Shown: piece by piece, positions 9,566 to 18,255 of the stretch
Layout of the letters: every line of letters begins with the position of its first letter
Numbering within the stretch: position 1 is the first letter of the stretch
From: Lentibacillus halodurans
Lineage (GTDB): Bacteria; Bacillota; Bacilli; Bacillales; Amphibacillaceae
DNA: 64,000 nt
Reading direction: 5' to 3'
Assembly: GCF_900112045.1 (NCBI RefSeq)
Contig: NZ_FOJW01000007.1
Coordinates: 62,001 to 126,000 of the forward strand
Position numbers and translations under genes: made by a program
Notes under the pieces: generated by a model
The model's database searches: none
The model's input: the letters and a program-made list of their open reading frames with translations, nothing else
Told to the model about the DNA's origin: nothing

Positions 9566-9636
9566 AACATTACCTCACTTATTGTGGAATGGTGATGAAT
9601 GGGGCTATTATATCACAAGTCTATAATAAAAGATTT

Positions 9637-9645
9637 TGCTATAAT
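9637..9645 (+). promoter_or_regulatory. Possible manA promoter (-10 box)
   Basis: TG-C-TATAAT, an extended -10, lies 55 bases before the manA start. No good -35 is visible, which extended -10 promoters can tolerate. Confidence 0.45.
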
Positions 9646-9699
9646 CAAAGTGACATAGTTGGTTCATTAATTTAAACATCGTTGTAATGGAGGGTGAGA

Positions 9700-10656
9700 A
9701 TGTATAACGAACCGATTTTTTTGCAGCCTGCTTTCCAGGAAAAAATCTGGGGCGGGGATAAGTTAAAAATAGTTTATAATTATGATATTCCATCTGAGCG
9801 AACCGGGGAAGCTTGGGTGATTTCGGCACACCCGAATGGTCCAAGTGTTATTGAAAATGGGCCGTTAAAAGGAAAAACATTGGCGGATGCCTGGGAATCT
9901 CACGGAGAACTTTTCAATAAAACAGCAGATCATAAAGAAGCATATCCCCTGCTCGTTAAAATGTTGGATGCCAATGATGATCTGTCGGTCCAAGTGCATC
10001 CGGATGACCAGTTTGCCCAGAAAGTGGAAAGTGTGCCATATGGGAAAACCGAGTGCTGGTACGTATTGGATGCGGAACCGGAAGCTGAGATTGTTTTCGG
10101 TCACCATGCCGAGACAAAGGAACAGTTGACGCGGATGATGAACAATGGTGAATGGGACGAATTACTGCGGCGTGTAAGGGTTCAGTCTGGTGATTTTGTA
10201 TATGTGCCAAGCGGAACCATTCATGCAATTGGCGGGGGGATCGTCATTCTGGAAACACAGCAGAGTTCGGATACGACCTATCGTGTTTATGACTATGACC
10301 GGACAGACGTAGACGGCAACAAGCGGGGGCTGCATCTTGATAAGGCTGCTGCAGTGACAAATGTTCCGCATCAGATGCCCGAATTGAATCAGGAAGAGAG
10401 CGTTTCGGGCGGTTTAACGATGACAAAACTCGTTGAAAATGATTACTTTAGAGTCAGTCAATGGACATTGAATGGCGATGCCGAACAGATGATGGAAGCT
10501 GATTTTTTGCAGATCAGTGCTATCAAAGGTAACGCTACATTAACCACGAACGGTAAATCATTTGAAATCGAAAAAGGGACAAACTTTATATTACCGCATG
10601 GGGTTGGAAAATACGCGTTATCAGGTAAGGCTGAGTTTGTTGTGTCATGGGCTTAG
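9700..10656 (+). CDS. manA: Mannose-6-phosphate isomerase, class I
   Basis: This zinc enzyme converts mannose-6-phosphate, the product of ManP, to fructose-6-phosphate. The N-terminal FLQPAFQEKIWGGDKL, the metal ligands in LSVQVHPDD, the Glu in KTECWYVLDAEPEAE and the His in SGTIHAIGGG are present. The YDYDRTD block is that of the short Firmicute type. The 318-residue length is normal for Bacillus ManA. ATG 9700 follows GGAGGG by five bases. It has its own promoter and terminator, and is cut off from manP by the repeat and the GNAT gene. Confidence 0.95.
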   Translation: MYNEPIFLQPAFQEKIWGGDKLKIVYNYDIPSERTGEAWVISAHPNGPSVIENGPLKGKTLADAWESHGELFNKTADHKEAYPLLVKMLDANDDLSVQVHPDDQFAQKVESVPYGKTECWYVLDAEPEAEIVFGHHAETKEQLTRMMNNGEWDELLRRVRVQSGDFVYVPSGTIHAIGGGIVILETQQSSDTTYRVYDYDRTDVDGNKRGLHLDKAAAVTNVPHQMPELNQEESVSGGLTMTKLVENDYFRVSQWTLNGDAEQMMEADFLQISAIKGNATLTTNGKSFEIEKGTNFILPHGVGKYALSGKAEFVVSWA

Positions 10657-10731
10657 GCAATGAAAGCTTCTTTGTCATACATCTTCAGCGCGAGAGAAGG
10701 AACTTCAGCCGGAGAACAGAATATACATTTC

Positions 10732-10768
10732 AAAAAGCTGCTGGGGATCAAACTGGCGGCTTTTTTAT
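10732..10768 (+). terminator. Terminator of manA
   Basis: AAAAAGC-GC type stem (10732-10741) pairs with GGCGGCTTTTTT (10756-10766), and the T run is part of the 3' arm. It lies about 75 bases after the manA stop. Confidence 0.75.
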
Positions 10769-10812
10769 AAAGTAACGATTTCCTGCATTTGACGGAAATT
10801 TGTTGCGTCCAA

Positions 10813-10836
10813 ATGAAAGCGCTTTTATCTTATAAT
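10813..10836 (+). promoter_or_regulatory. CcpA cre box over the lic operon promoter
   Basis: TGAAAGCGCTTTTA (10814-10827) matches the Bacillus cre consensus almost perfectly. TATAAT follows at 10831-10836, so the site covers the region between the -35 and -10 positions, where CcpA binding blocks RNA polymerase. The -35 is weak, as expected if LicR activates. This implies repression of the lic genes when a preferred sugar is present. Confidence 0.85.
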
Positions 10837-10873
10837 GAATATAACTTCAAGAATAACGAGGGGGAAATAGACG

Positions 10874-11182
10874 ATGAAGCAAATTTTGCTGGCATGTTCA
10901 TCAGGAATGTCTACTAGTCTATTAGTCAAGAAAATGGAGGAGGAAGCGGAAAAAAGGGGGGTTGATGTAAAGATATGGGCTGTTGCTCAGGATAAAGCTG
11001 CGAAAGAACTGGAAAATGCAGATGCTCTTCTGATTGGCCCGCAAATGCGATTTATGAAGAAGAAGTATGCCAAAACAGCTGAGGAATTGGGTACATCATT
11101 GGATGTCATCGATTCGGTCGCTTATGGTCGTGTGGATGGAAAAGCCGTTCTTAATCATGCCCTTAAGCTGATTGACGGATAA
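10874..11182 (+). CDS. licB: PTS lichenan/cellobiose EIIB
   Basis: This small cytoplasmic subunit (102 residues) passes phosphate from EIIA to the incoming beta-1,4/1,3-gluco-oligosaccharide. The active-site Cys8 lies in the lactose/cellobiose-family motif LLACSSGMSTSLL. GPQMRFM and the C-terminal YGRVDGKAVLNHAL are typical of LicB/CelA. ATG is preceded by GAGGGGG. It is first in the operon licB-licC-licA-GH1-licH'-licR, whose order matches B. subtilis licRBCAH apart from the added GH1 gene and the position of licR. Confidence 0.93.
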   Translation: MKQILLACSSGMSTSLLVKKMEEEAEKRGVDVKIWAVAQDKAAKELENADALLIGPQMRFMKKKYAKTAEELGTSLDVIDSVAYGRVDGKAVLNHALKLIDG

Positions 11183-11206
11183 TCAAGTTAAAGGGGGAAC
11201 ATAAAA

Positions 11207-12502
11207 ATGAATACGTTTATGGACAAACTTGAGAGCGTTTTAATGCCAATTGCGGATAAATTGAATAACAATCGTTACTTAACCGCACTGCGTGATGGGT
11301 TTATGATAGCATTGCCATTAATTATTTTTGGTTCGATTTTTGTCGTACTTGCCAATCTCCCATTTTTGGACCAATTGATTGGTGAAGAAGCCTTTACTAC
11401 TTACCAGGAAGCATTGGGTCCTGCATCAGCAGCAACGCTAAGTATTATGGGAGCTTTTGTTATCATCGGAATAGGTACAAAACTAACGCAGTCTTATGAC
11501 ATAGAAGGTATATACGGTGGTGTAGCTGCATTTGCGGCATTTTTGATTCTGACGCCACAAACATTGGAAGAAGTATCGGGTGTTATTCCAACTTCAGTGC
11601 TTGGGGCAGAAGGCATGTTTGTTGGTATTTTTACAGCATTTATTGCCGCAGAGCTTTATCGATTTTTTGTCCAGAAAAATTTGACCATCAAAATGCCGGC
11701 GGGTGTGCCTGAAGCAGTATCACGGTCTTTTAGTGCCCTGATTCCTATTACATTGACGTTAAGTGTATTTTTAATCGTCCGGATCATATTCAGTTATTCG
11801 CCATTTGATACAGTACAGAACTTTATTTATACGATTATACAAGAACCGCTAACAGCGCTTGGAAGTGGATTACCGGCTACGCTTGTAGCAGTACTTCTGA
11901 TCCAGCTTTTTTGGTTTTTTGGACTGCATGGCCAAATTATTATCAATTCAGTGTTTGATCCGATCTGGTACGCCTTAAATGATGAGAATCTGCAGGCGTT
12001 TCAAGCGGGCGGCGAATTGCCAAATATTGTTACTAAGCAATTTATTGATACGTTTCTTGTCGGTATGGGTGGATCGGGCATGACGCTAGCTGTCGTCATT
12101 GGTATATTCCTGATCGGTCGAAGCAGGCAGCTGAAGGAATTGGGGAAGCTTGGCGGACCACCAGGTGTATTCAATGTCAACGAACCGATTATCTTCGGAC
12201 TTCCGATTATCATGAATCCGCTGGCACTGATTCCATGGCTATTGGCACCGGTTGTTGTCACAATGATCACTTACTTTGCAATGGCATCGGGGATTGTGCC
12301 CAAACCGGCCGGGATTATTGTACCATGGACAACACCAGTTGGATTGAGTGGCTTTTTAGCTACCGGGAATGCCTGGCAAGGAGCAGTTTTACAGTTCTTT
12401 AATATGGCGGTCGTGTTCCTGATATGGTGGCCATTCCTGAAAATTCTTGATAAGAGTTACTATGAATCTGAGAAAAAAGGAGAACAAACGCAAGCAAGTT
12501 AA
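11207..12502 (+). CDS. licC: PTS lichenan/cellobiose EIIC permease
   Basis: This integral membrane subunit (431 residues, about ten helices) forms the sugar channel for cellobiose-type disaccharides. The lactose/cellobiose-family pattern is visible: the N-terminal MDKLESVLMPIADKLNNNRY, WFFGLHGQIIINS, GKLGGPPGVFNVNEPIIFGL and IVPWTTPVGLSGFLAT. ATG 11207 follows AAAGGGGGAAC. It sits 24 bases after licB. The next PTS subunit, licA, is 206 bases downstream rather than adjacent, a gap that holds hairpins. Confidence 0.93.
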   Translation: MNTFMDKLESVLMPIADKLNNNRYLTALRDGFMIALPLIIFGSIFVVLANLPFLDQLIGEEAFTTYQEALGPASAATLSIMGAFVIIGIGTKLTQSYDIEGIYGGVAAFAAFLILTPQTLEEVSGVIPTSVLGAEGMFVGIFTAFIAAELYRFFVQKNLTIKMPAGVPEAVSRSFSALIPITLTLSVFLIVRIIFSYSPFDTVQNFIYTIIQEPLTALGSGLPATLVAVLLIQLFWFFGLHGQIIINSVFDPIWYALNDENLQAFQAGGELPNIVTKQFIDTFLVGMGGSGMTLAVVIGIFLIGRSRQLKELGKLGGPPGVFNVNEPIIFGLPIIMNPLALIPWLLAPVVVTMITYFAMASGIVPKPAGIIVPWTTPVGLSGFLATGNAWQGAVLQFFNMAVVFLIWWPFLKILDKSYYESEKKGEQTQAS

Positions 12503-12530
12503 ATATTATCGTGGCCTTTTTTCCTGCATT

Positions 12531-12652
12531 AACGGGCAGTTCGACGCCCTCTTCAGGATGTTAATCAAAGACCAGGAGATGAAGGCGGAAGATCAACTGC
12601 CCTTAAAGCCCAATTCTGTCCAACTAACCGTCGATGGGCGATAACAATCGCC
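12531..12652 (+). repeat. Hairpin-rich stretch in the licC-licA gap
   Basis: AACGGGCAGTT (12531-12541) faces AACTGCCCTT (12595-12604) as an inverted repeat about 53 bases apart, and GGCGAT-AACA-ATCGCC (12637-12652) is a second perfect hairpin. Neither is followed by a T run. The stretch may be an inserted repeat or an mRNA-processing/stabilising element that sets subunit ratios. Confidence 0.5.
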
Positions 12653-12708
12653 ACTCAGGCTATTATCTTAGTTACGGGAAATCTAACTTCTTTCAGAGGT
12701 GAATACAT

Positions 12709-13020
12709 GTGACAACGCAAAATATAACAGAAATCGCATTTCAAATAATCCTATACGCAGGCAATGGGAAGTCCAATGCAATGGAAGCCATACAGGAAGC
12801 CAAAGACGGAAATTTTATAAAATCAGATAAACTATTGGAGGCCGCGAGTGAAGAGCTTAATAAGGCACATGATTTTCAAACCCAATTACTGCAAGGGGAA
12901 GCAAATGGCGAAGAGTCTCCTTTAAATTTGATGCTGGTTCATTCCCAGGATCACCTTATGACTTCCATGACGGTCCGGGATCTTGCAGCAGAGCTCGTTG
13001 AAATTTACCGAAATAAATAG
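12709..13020 (+). CDS. licA: PTS lichenan/cellobiose EIIA
   Basis: This soluble phosphocarrier (103 residues) of the lactose/cellobiose PTS family takes phosphate from HPr and passes it to LicB. It is all-helical, with the phosphorylated His78 in the conserved VHSQDHLMTS. ITEIAFQIILYAGNGKSNAMEA near the N-terminus, a little longer than the usual signature, is also family-typical. The start is GTG at 12709 behind AGAGGTGA. The GH1 gene begins 15 bases after its stop, so the two are cotranscribed. Confidence 0.92.
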   Translation: MTTQNITEIAFQIILYAGNGKSNAMEAIQEAKDGNFIKSDKLLEAASEELNKAHDFQTQLLQGEANGEESPLNLMLVHSQDHLMTSMTVRDLAAELVEIYRNK

Positions 13021-13035
13021 AAAGGCGGCTATCAT

Positions 13036-14424
13036 ATGTCACGAACATATCCATTTCCGAAAGGTTTCTGGTGGGGAAGCGCCACATCAGCAACCCAAAT
13101 TGAAGGTGCTGCATCAGAAGGCGGTAAAGGGGAGAACATTTGGGATCATTGGTATAGAATAGAATCAAATCGTTTTTTTGACAATGTCGGACCTGAAACG
13201 ACGTCGGACTTTTATCATCGTTATCAAGAAGATATCAAACAAATGAAAGAAATCGGTCATAATACATTCCGTTTTTCAATTTCCTGGGCAAGACTGATGC
13301 CAGGCGGTCGAGGTGAAATCAATCCGGAAGCAGCCGTATTTTACAATAATGTGATTGACGAATTGTTAGCTCATGATATTGAACCATTCGTCAATCTCTT
13401 CCATTTTGATATGCCGCTGGAATTGCAGGAAGAAGGCGGATGGGAAAGCAGAGACGTTGTCGAAGCGTACACCAGGTATGCAGATGAATGTTTCCGGATA
13501 TTCGGTGATCGTGTGTCGAAATGGTTCACATTCAATGAACCGATTGTTCCAGTGGAAGGCGGCTATTTATATGATTTTCACTATCCGAATATCGTTGATG
13601 CCAAGCGTGCTTTTCAGGTCGCATATAATACCATGATTGCTCACGCAAAAGCTGTAGAAGCTTTTCGGAAGCATAACATAATGGATGGACAGATTGGAAT
13701 TATCCTTAATCTGACACCATCATATCCGAGAAGTCAGAACCCTGCTGATTTAAGGTCGTCCCAGATAGCAGATTTATTTTTCAATCGGAGTTTTCTGGAT
13801 CCGGCTGTTTTGGGTGAATACCCGCAGGAACTGATTGATCTATTGCAGGAACATGGGCAGCTGCCTGAAACAGAAAAAGGTGATTCGGACTTATTGAAGG
13901 TCAATACGGCGGATATTTTGGGTGTCAATTACTACCAGCCGCGTCGTGTCAAAGCGAAAGAAAGCCTGCCGAATCCATACGGGCTGTTTATGCCGGACTG
14001 GTTTTTCGATATGTATGAAATGCCCGGACGGAAAATGAATCCGTATCGCGGCTGGGAAATCTATGAAAAAGGTATCTATGATATTATGATCAATTTAAAA
14101 GAGAACTACGGCAATATTCCATCATTCATTTCTGAAAATGGCATGGGTGTGCAGAATGAAGAACGGTTTATGGAGAATGGGGAAATTCAGGATGATTACC
14201 GGATTGAATTCATCCGAGAACATTTGAAGTGGCTTCATCAGGCCATTGGAGAAGGATGCAATGCGAAAGGTTATCATCTGTGGTCGTTTATGGATAACTG
14301 GTCATGGATGAATGCGTATAAAAATCGTTATGGCTTTTTCTCGGTTAATCTGGAAACAAAAGAACGAACGCCGAAAAAAAGTGCGCATTGGTTCAAGTTT
14401 GTATCAGAAAATAACGGGTTTTAA
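13036..14424 (+). CDS. Glycoside hydrolase family 1, 6-phospho-beta-glucosidase
   Basis: This 462-residue cytoplasmic enzyme hydrolyses the phosphorylated disaccharides delivered by the lic PTS. GH1 landmarks are FPKGFWWGSATSATQIEG at the N-terminus, acid/base Glu168 in TFNEP, nucleophile Glu367 in SENG, and the C-terminal GYHLWSFMDNWSWMNAY with YGFFSVN. Its position inside a PTS operon makes a 6-phospho substrate more likely than a free glucoside. Because the GH4 gene next to it is dead, it is probably the only working hydrolase of the operon. The start follows AAAGGCGG. Confidence 0.92.
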   Translation: MSRTYPFPKGFWWGSATSATQIEGAASEGGKGENIWDHWYRIESNRFFDNVGPETTSDFYHRYQEDIKQMKEIGHNTFRFSISWARLMPGGRGEINPEAAVFYNNVIDELLAHDIEPFVNLFHFDMPLELQEEGGWESRDVVEAYTRYADECFRIFGDRVSKWFTFNEPIVPVEGGYLYDFHYPNIVDAKRAFQVAYNTMIAHAKAVEAFRKHNIMDGQIGIILNLTPSYPRSQNPADLRSSQIADLFFNRSFLDPAVLGEYPQELIDLLQEHGQLPETEKGDSDLLKVNTADILGVNYYQPRRVKAKESLPNPYGLFMPDWFFDMYEMPGRKMNPYRGWEIYEKGIYDIMINLKENYGNIPSFISENGMGVQNEERFMENGEIQDDYRIEFIREHLKWLHQAIGEGCNAKGYHLWSFMDNWSWMNAYKNRYGFFSVNLETKERTPKKSAHWFKFVSENNGF

Positions 14425-14443
14425 TCAAAAGGTGGGGAGTTAC

Positions 14444-15297
14444 ATGAATGGCATTAAAATTGGAACGATCGAATTAGGTTCGAGTTATATGCCCGAACTG
14501 GTTGAAGGATTCATCAAACTGTCGGGTTAATGTTCAACATTGGTATGCGGATGGGTGTTGCAGAGATGCTTGATGTTAACACCGAACGGGTATAAATTGA
14601 TTTTGCTGGTTTGAATCATATGGTGTATAGGTGAAATTATACCTGGATGGCGACAATATAATACAGGATGTACTGGATAAATTTGGTGTGTGGTGATGGG
14701 CTGACGATGAACAACATTGCTAATCTTGGCTGGGAAAAAGAATTCATGAAGGGATTAGGAGTCTTGTCATGCCCGTATCACGTTATTATAAGTAAAATGC
14801 TGGAAAAGGAACACGAGTTCAAGTTGTTCGGCAGCTTGAACAAGACCTGTTTGAACTTTATAAGAATCCGAATTTTTCCGGGAAGCCAAAGCAGCTGGAA
14901 CAGCGGGGCGGTGCTTATTACAGCAATGACTCCCTGCAATTTGATTCATTCCATTTATAATGACAAGCACGATATACAGCCGGCGAACACCCGGAATAAT
15001 GGTGCGATTGCAAGCATTCCGGATGACTAAGCGGTTGAAATCAATTGCGTCATTACGAAAGATGGGACAAGACCGAATGCTGCCAGAGGTTTTGTCGAGC
15101 AAATTAAGTCATTTGAGCGTGTTAGTGTAGAAACTGCTATTACGGGCGCTTATTATAAGGCGATGCTTGCAATGACCATTAATCCGCTGTTTCATCTAGA
15201 TGAAATGCTGGAATTCCATCGTGACCATTTGCCCAAATTTTTGATACTGCCATCATATCTTAAGAAAGCACCGGTGGAGTTATTTACCGGCGTATAA
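14444..15297 (+). pseudogene. licH: LicH-like GH4 6-phospho-beta-glucosidase, degraded
   Basis: The remains of a family-4 NAD- and Mn-dependent hydrolase can be followed across several frames. The N-terminal KIGTIELGSSYMPELVEGF (14444 on) stops after 28 codons. The sequence then jumps to IGMRMGVAEMLDV and IDFAGLNHMVY, then FMKGLGVLSCPYH, SIYNDKHDIQPANTRNNGA, AVEINCVITKDG and AMLAMTINPL, ending at TAA 15295-15297. Roughly 140 residues of the NAD/metal-binding core are missing, and stops and frameshifts are scattered through the rest. A good ribosome site (GGTGGGGAG) remains. It lies where B. subtilis has licH, between the hydrolase and licR. Confidence 0.9.
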
Positions 15298-15308
15298 GGA
15301 GAAGAAGC

Positions 15309-17249
15309 ATGATGCTGAATGACAGGATGAAAAATATATTGCGTGAATTAATGGCTTTAGAAGCACCAATAACCGGGGATTACCTGGCCACTTTCAATCA
15401 GGTAACATCACGGACGACACGAAATGATATAAAAAATCTGAACATGGTTATTTCAGAATATGGTGCGCACATTCATACGAAAATGGGAAAAGGCTATCAA
15501 TTGGAAATGACGAATGATAATACGTTCAGAAATTTTCTCGGATCTGTATTGAATGAAGAAATATCCGATAACCAACTCATACCAAGTCTGCCGGACGAAC
15601 GTACCGCTTATTTGATCAAACGCTTTTTACTGAGTAATTGCTATTTAAAACTTGACGATTTGGCTGATGAGATTTATGTGAGCAAATCGACCATTCAAAA
15701 CGATTTGAAAAATGTGAAGAATGTACTGGAGCATTATGATATTTATTTGGAGTCTAGGCCGAACCACGGTATCAAGGCAATTGGTGATGAGCTGAAGCTT
15801 CGGTTTTGCATGGCTGAATATGTGTTTGATCGAAGTGAAGAAATAGGCGACAGACTGCTGGATGAACTTTTTTCTTCTTTTAATAAAAAAGATATGGATG
15901 CGGTCGTAAACATCATTGTTGAGGAAATTGAGGCCAATAATATTACATTATCGGATATTGCGATTAACAATCTTCTTATTCATATCGTGATTGCCTATAA
16001 GCGAATTCGTGAAGGTCATCATGTTTCACTTTATGATGTGGACTTTGAAGAAATTATGGAGCAGAAAGAATTTCAGGTGGCCGAACGAATTGTAAAGAAG
16101 GTTGAGCTTACATTTGATGTGACGTTTCCGAAAGAAGAAATTGCCTATGTAGCGATTCATTTACTGGGAACAAAAATGATTTCAAAAACCGGCACGAGCG
16201 AGGAAAAAACAACTGGAAATCTGATTGATAAAGACTCGTATCATCTGGTATCAGCCATTCTTAAAAAAATAGAAGAAAAAATGAATTTGAAAATCAACGA
16301 GGATCAGGAATTGGTGGTTGCGCTTGCTTTACATCTGAAACCCGCCATCAATCGTTATAAATATGGCATGAATATCCGGAATCCCATGCTGGACGATATC
16401 AGGCGAAACTACCCATTGGCATATGAGGCGGGAATTCTAGCTGGACTTGCCATTGAAGAACATACTGGTTCGGAAATTGATGAAAATGAAATTGGTTATT
16501 TAGCTTTGCATATCGGTGCGGCGATGGAACGACAAAAACTAGAATCAGAATTGAAACGTTGTCTGATTGTTTGTGCATCCGGTCTTGGGAGTGCACGGCT
16601 GCTTTATTACAGGATTAAAGCCAAATTTGAAGGACACCTGGAAGTCGTCGGAACCACCGAATATTATAAATTGAACCAGTATGATTTCAATAAAATTGAT
16701 CTTATTATCAGTTCCATCCCCATACCGGAAGATATTTCGGTACCGGTTCTTGAAGTGAGCCCCATCCTTGGAAAAAAAGATATTGAGCATATCACATCGT
16801 TTATAATGGAAAAGGAACAATCGATTTATGATTATTTTCATCCGGAATTGTTGCATTTGAGGAAGGAATTTAGCACCAAAGAGGCTGTACTGCGTTTTAT
16901 GTGTGACCAATTGCAGAAACAGGCAATGGTTGATGAGGGATTTTTGGATGCCATCTTTGAACGGGAAAAAGTTGCTACGACGGCTTATGGGAATCTCGTG
17001 GCCGTTCCTCATCCCATTTCACCGTATTCGGATGAGACATTTTTGTCTGTTTGTACAGTGGAAAACCCTATTGCTTGGGGAGATCAGTCGGTTCAATTTG
17101 TTTGTGTTTTGAGTGTCAAACGAAACAGTACAGAAGATTTGCAGTCGATGTATGAACTGATCGGAAAAATCATTGACAGTCCGACCATTGTGCAGAAATT
17201 AATTAAAGCAGAAACATATGATGCGTTTGTTAAAGTGCTGCTGCAATGA
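15309..17249 (+). CDS. licR: LicR-type PRD transcriptional activator of the lic operon
   Basis: This is a 646-residue multidomain regulator. It has two N-terminal HTH segments (TSRTTRNDI and SKSTIQNDL), PRD1 and PRD2 (NPMLDDIRRNYPLAYEAGILA, with the phosphorylatable His residues in NNLLIHIV and YLALHIG), an EIIB-like domain (LIVCASGLGSARLL) and a C-terminal EIIA-like domain with AVPHPI. In B. subtilis LicR such domains sense EII phosphorylation and HPr and turn on licBCAH. AAGGAG lies seven bases before ATG 15309. It is last in the operon, so it should be autoregulated and under the same cre box. It is intact, unlike ManR. Confidence 0.93.
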   Translation: MMLNDRMKNILRELMALEAPITGDYLATFNQVTSRTTRNDIKNLNMVISEYGAHIHTKMGKGYQLEMTNDNTFRNFLGSVLNEEISDNQLIPSLPDERTAYLIKRFLLSNCYLKLDDLADEIYVSKSTIQNDLKNVKNVLEHYDIYLESRPNHGIKAIGDELKLRFCMAEYVFDRSEEIGDRLLDELFSSFNKKDMDAVVNIIVEEIEANNITLSDIAINNLLIHIVIAYKRIREGHHVSLYDVDFEEIMEQKEFQVAERIVKKVELTFDVTFPKEEIAYVAIHLLGTKMISKTGTSEEKTTGNLIDKDSYHLVSAILKKIEEKMNLKINEDQELVVALALHLKPAINRYKYGMNIRNPMLDDIRRNYPLAYEAGILAGLAIEEHTGSEIDENEIGYLALHIGAAMERQKLESELKRCLIVCASGLGSARLLYYRIKAKFEGHLEVVGTTEYYKLNQYDFNKIDLIISSIPIPEDISVPVLEVSPILGKKDIEHITSFIMEKEQSIYDYFHPELLHLRKEFSTKEAVLRFMCDQLQKQAMVDEGFLDAIFEREKVATTAYGNLVAVPHPISPYSDETFLSVCTVENPIAWGDQSVQFVCVLSVKRNSTEDLQSMYELIGKIIDSPTIVQKLIKAETYDAFVKVLLQ

Positions 17250-17278
17250 GGGATAAAGCAACCTTATGTTTTTGCTGC

Positions 17279-17330
17279 TAAAAAATTTGGCATTCGTTAT
17301 TTCATAAAAGTGAATGCCCAAATTTTTATA
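17279..17330. terminator. Bidirectional terminator after licR
   Basis: AAAAAATTTGGCATTC pairs with GAATGCCCAAATTTTT across a loop of about 18 bases, with A and T runs on the two flanks. It lies between the convergent licR and ylmA genes. Confidence 0.75.
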
Positions 17331-17444
17331 TTACCATCGTGTACTAAACTGGATGCAAATGGCTGGTATAGGGTAGCATTACAGTTTATTCGTGAAGAAC
17401 GAACTTGATATCGAAAGAAGGATTTGGGCGCCGATTGTCTTCAT

Positions 17445-18233
17445 TCATGAACCGCGCAACGATATCCACGGGCGCTGACTATGCCACTCGACGTGTACCG
17501 GCATATCAAATAAACGGGTTAAGTTATCCGTTGTCAGAACGTTTTCCCTCAGTCCTTTAGCAAATACAGCGCCGTTTTGAAGCAGCAGAGCACAGGAGAA
17601 TTCAGGCAGTATCTCCTCAATATGATGGGTTACAAAAATAATCGTCGGAGCGTTTTCTTGTTTAACCAGCTGTTGGATAGAGGCCAGTAAATCCTCCCTT
17701 GCAATGAAATCAAGGCCGCTTGTTGATTCATCCAGCAGCAGTAAATCGGGTGATGCCATCAAACCTCTGGCAATGAGCAGTTTTTGTTTTTCGCCCTGAG
17801 AGCATGTCTGGTAAGTTCGTCCGGCCAAATGACGGCATCGCATTTGCTCCATGATTTGGAATGCTTTGTCAAAGTCTTTTTCTTCTGGCTGCTCATACGC
17901 TAGCCCGATGGAAGCGTATTTTCCACTGACAACAATATCCTCAGCCCGTTCAGATTCGTTGATCCGTTCCTGGAAGGATGAACTCACCCAACCGATCGAT
18001 TTCCGAAGCTCGCGAATATCAACTTTGCCAAACGTATGGTTTAAAATTCGTGCATGGCCGGTTGTCGGCCAGGAGTAGCCTGTTACGATGTTTAATAATG
18101 ATGTTTTTCCGGATCCATTCAGCCCTAGAACGGCCCAGTGTTCACCTTTTTCGACACGCCAGTTTATATCAGATAGGATGTTTTCGTGTTGCCTTTTCCA
18201 TGAAACATTCTGAAGATCAATAACGCTTGTCAA
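17445..18233 (-). CDS. ylmA: ABC transporter ATP-binding protein, YlmA-like
   Basis: This 262-residue soluble ABC ATPase shows Walker A GLNGSGKTS, Q-loop WVSSSFQERI, signature TCSQGEKQK (Cys for the usual Leu), Walker B LLLLDES and switch His in FVTHHIEE. It closely resembles B. subtilis YlmA, a ModF/PhnC-like ATPase with no known permease. TTG 18233 is chosen because GGAGGAG sits six bases upstream. ATG 18248 is possible but lacks a ribosome site. The gene starts just after mtnE, so the two form an operon. No permease is nearby, so its transport partner, if any, is unknown. Confidence 0.85.
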   Translation of the reverse strand: MTSVIDLQNVSWKRQHENILSDINWRVEKGEHWAVLGLNGSGKTSLLNIVTGYSWPTTGHARILNHTFGKVDIRELRKSIGWVSSSFQERINESERAEDIVVSGKYASIGLAYEQPEEKDFDKAFQIMEQMRCRHLAGRTYQTCSQGEKQKLLIARGLMASPDLLLLDESTSGLDFIAREDLLASIQQLVKQENAPTIIFVTHHIEEILPEFSCALLLQNGAVFAKGLRENVLTTDNLTRLFDMPVHVEWHSQRPWISLRGS

Positions 18234-18255
18234 CTCTATCTCCTCCATTATACAA

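Noticed and set aside
14668-15030. Possible small protein of 120 codons
   Set aside because: It is a shifted-frame piece of the GH4 licH remnant, as shown by SIYNDKHDIQPANTRNNGA within it.
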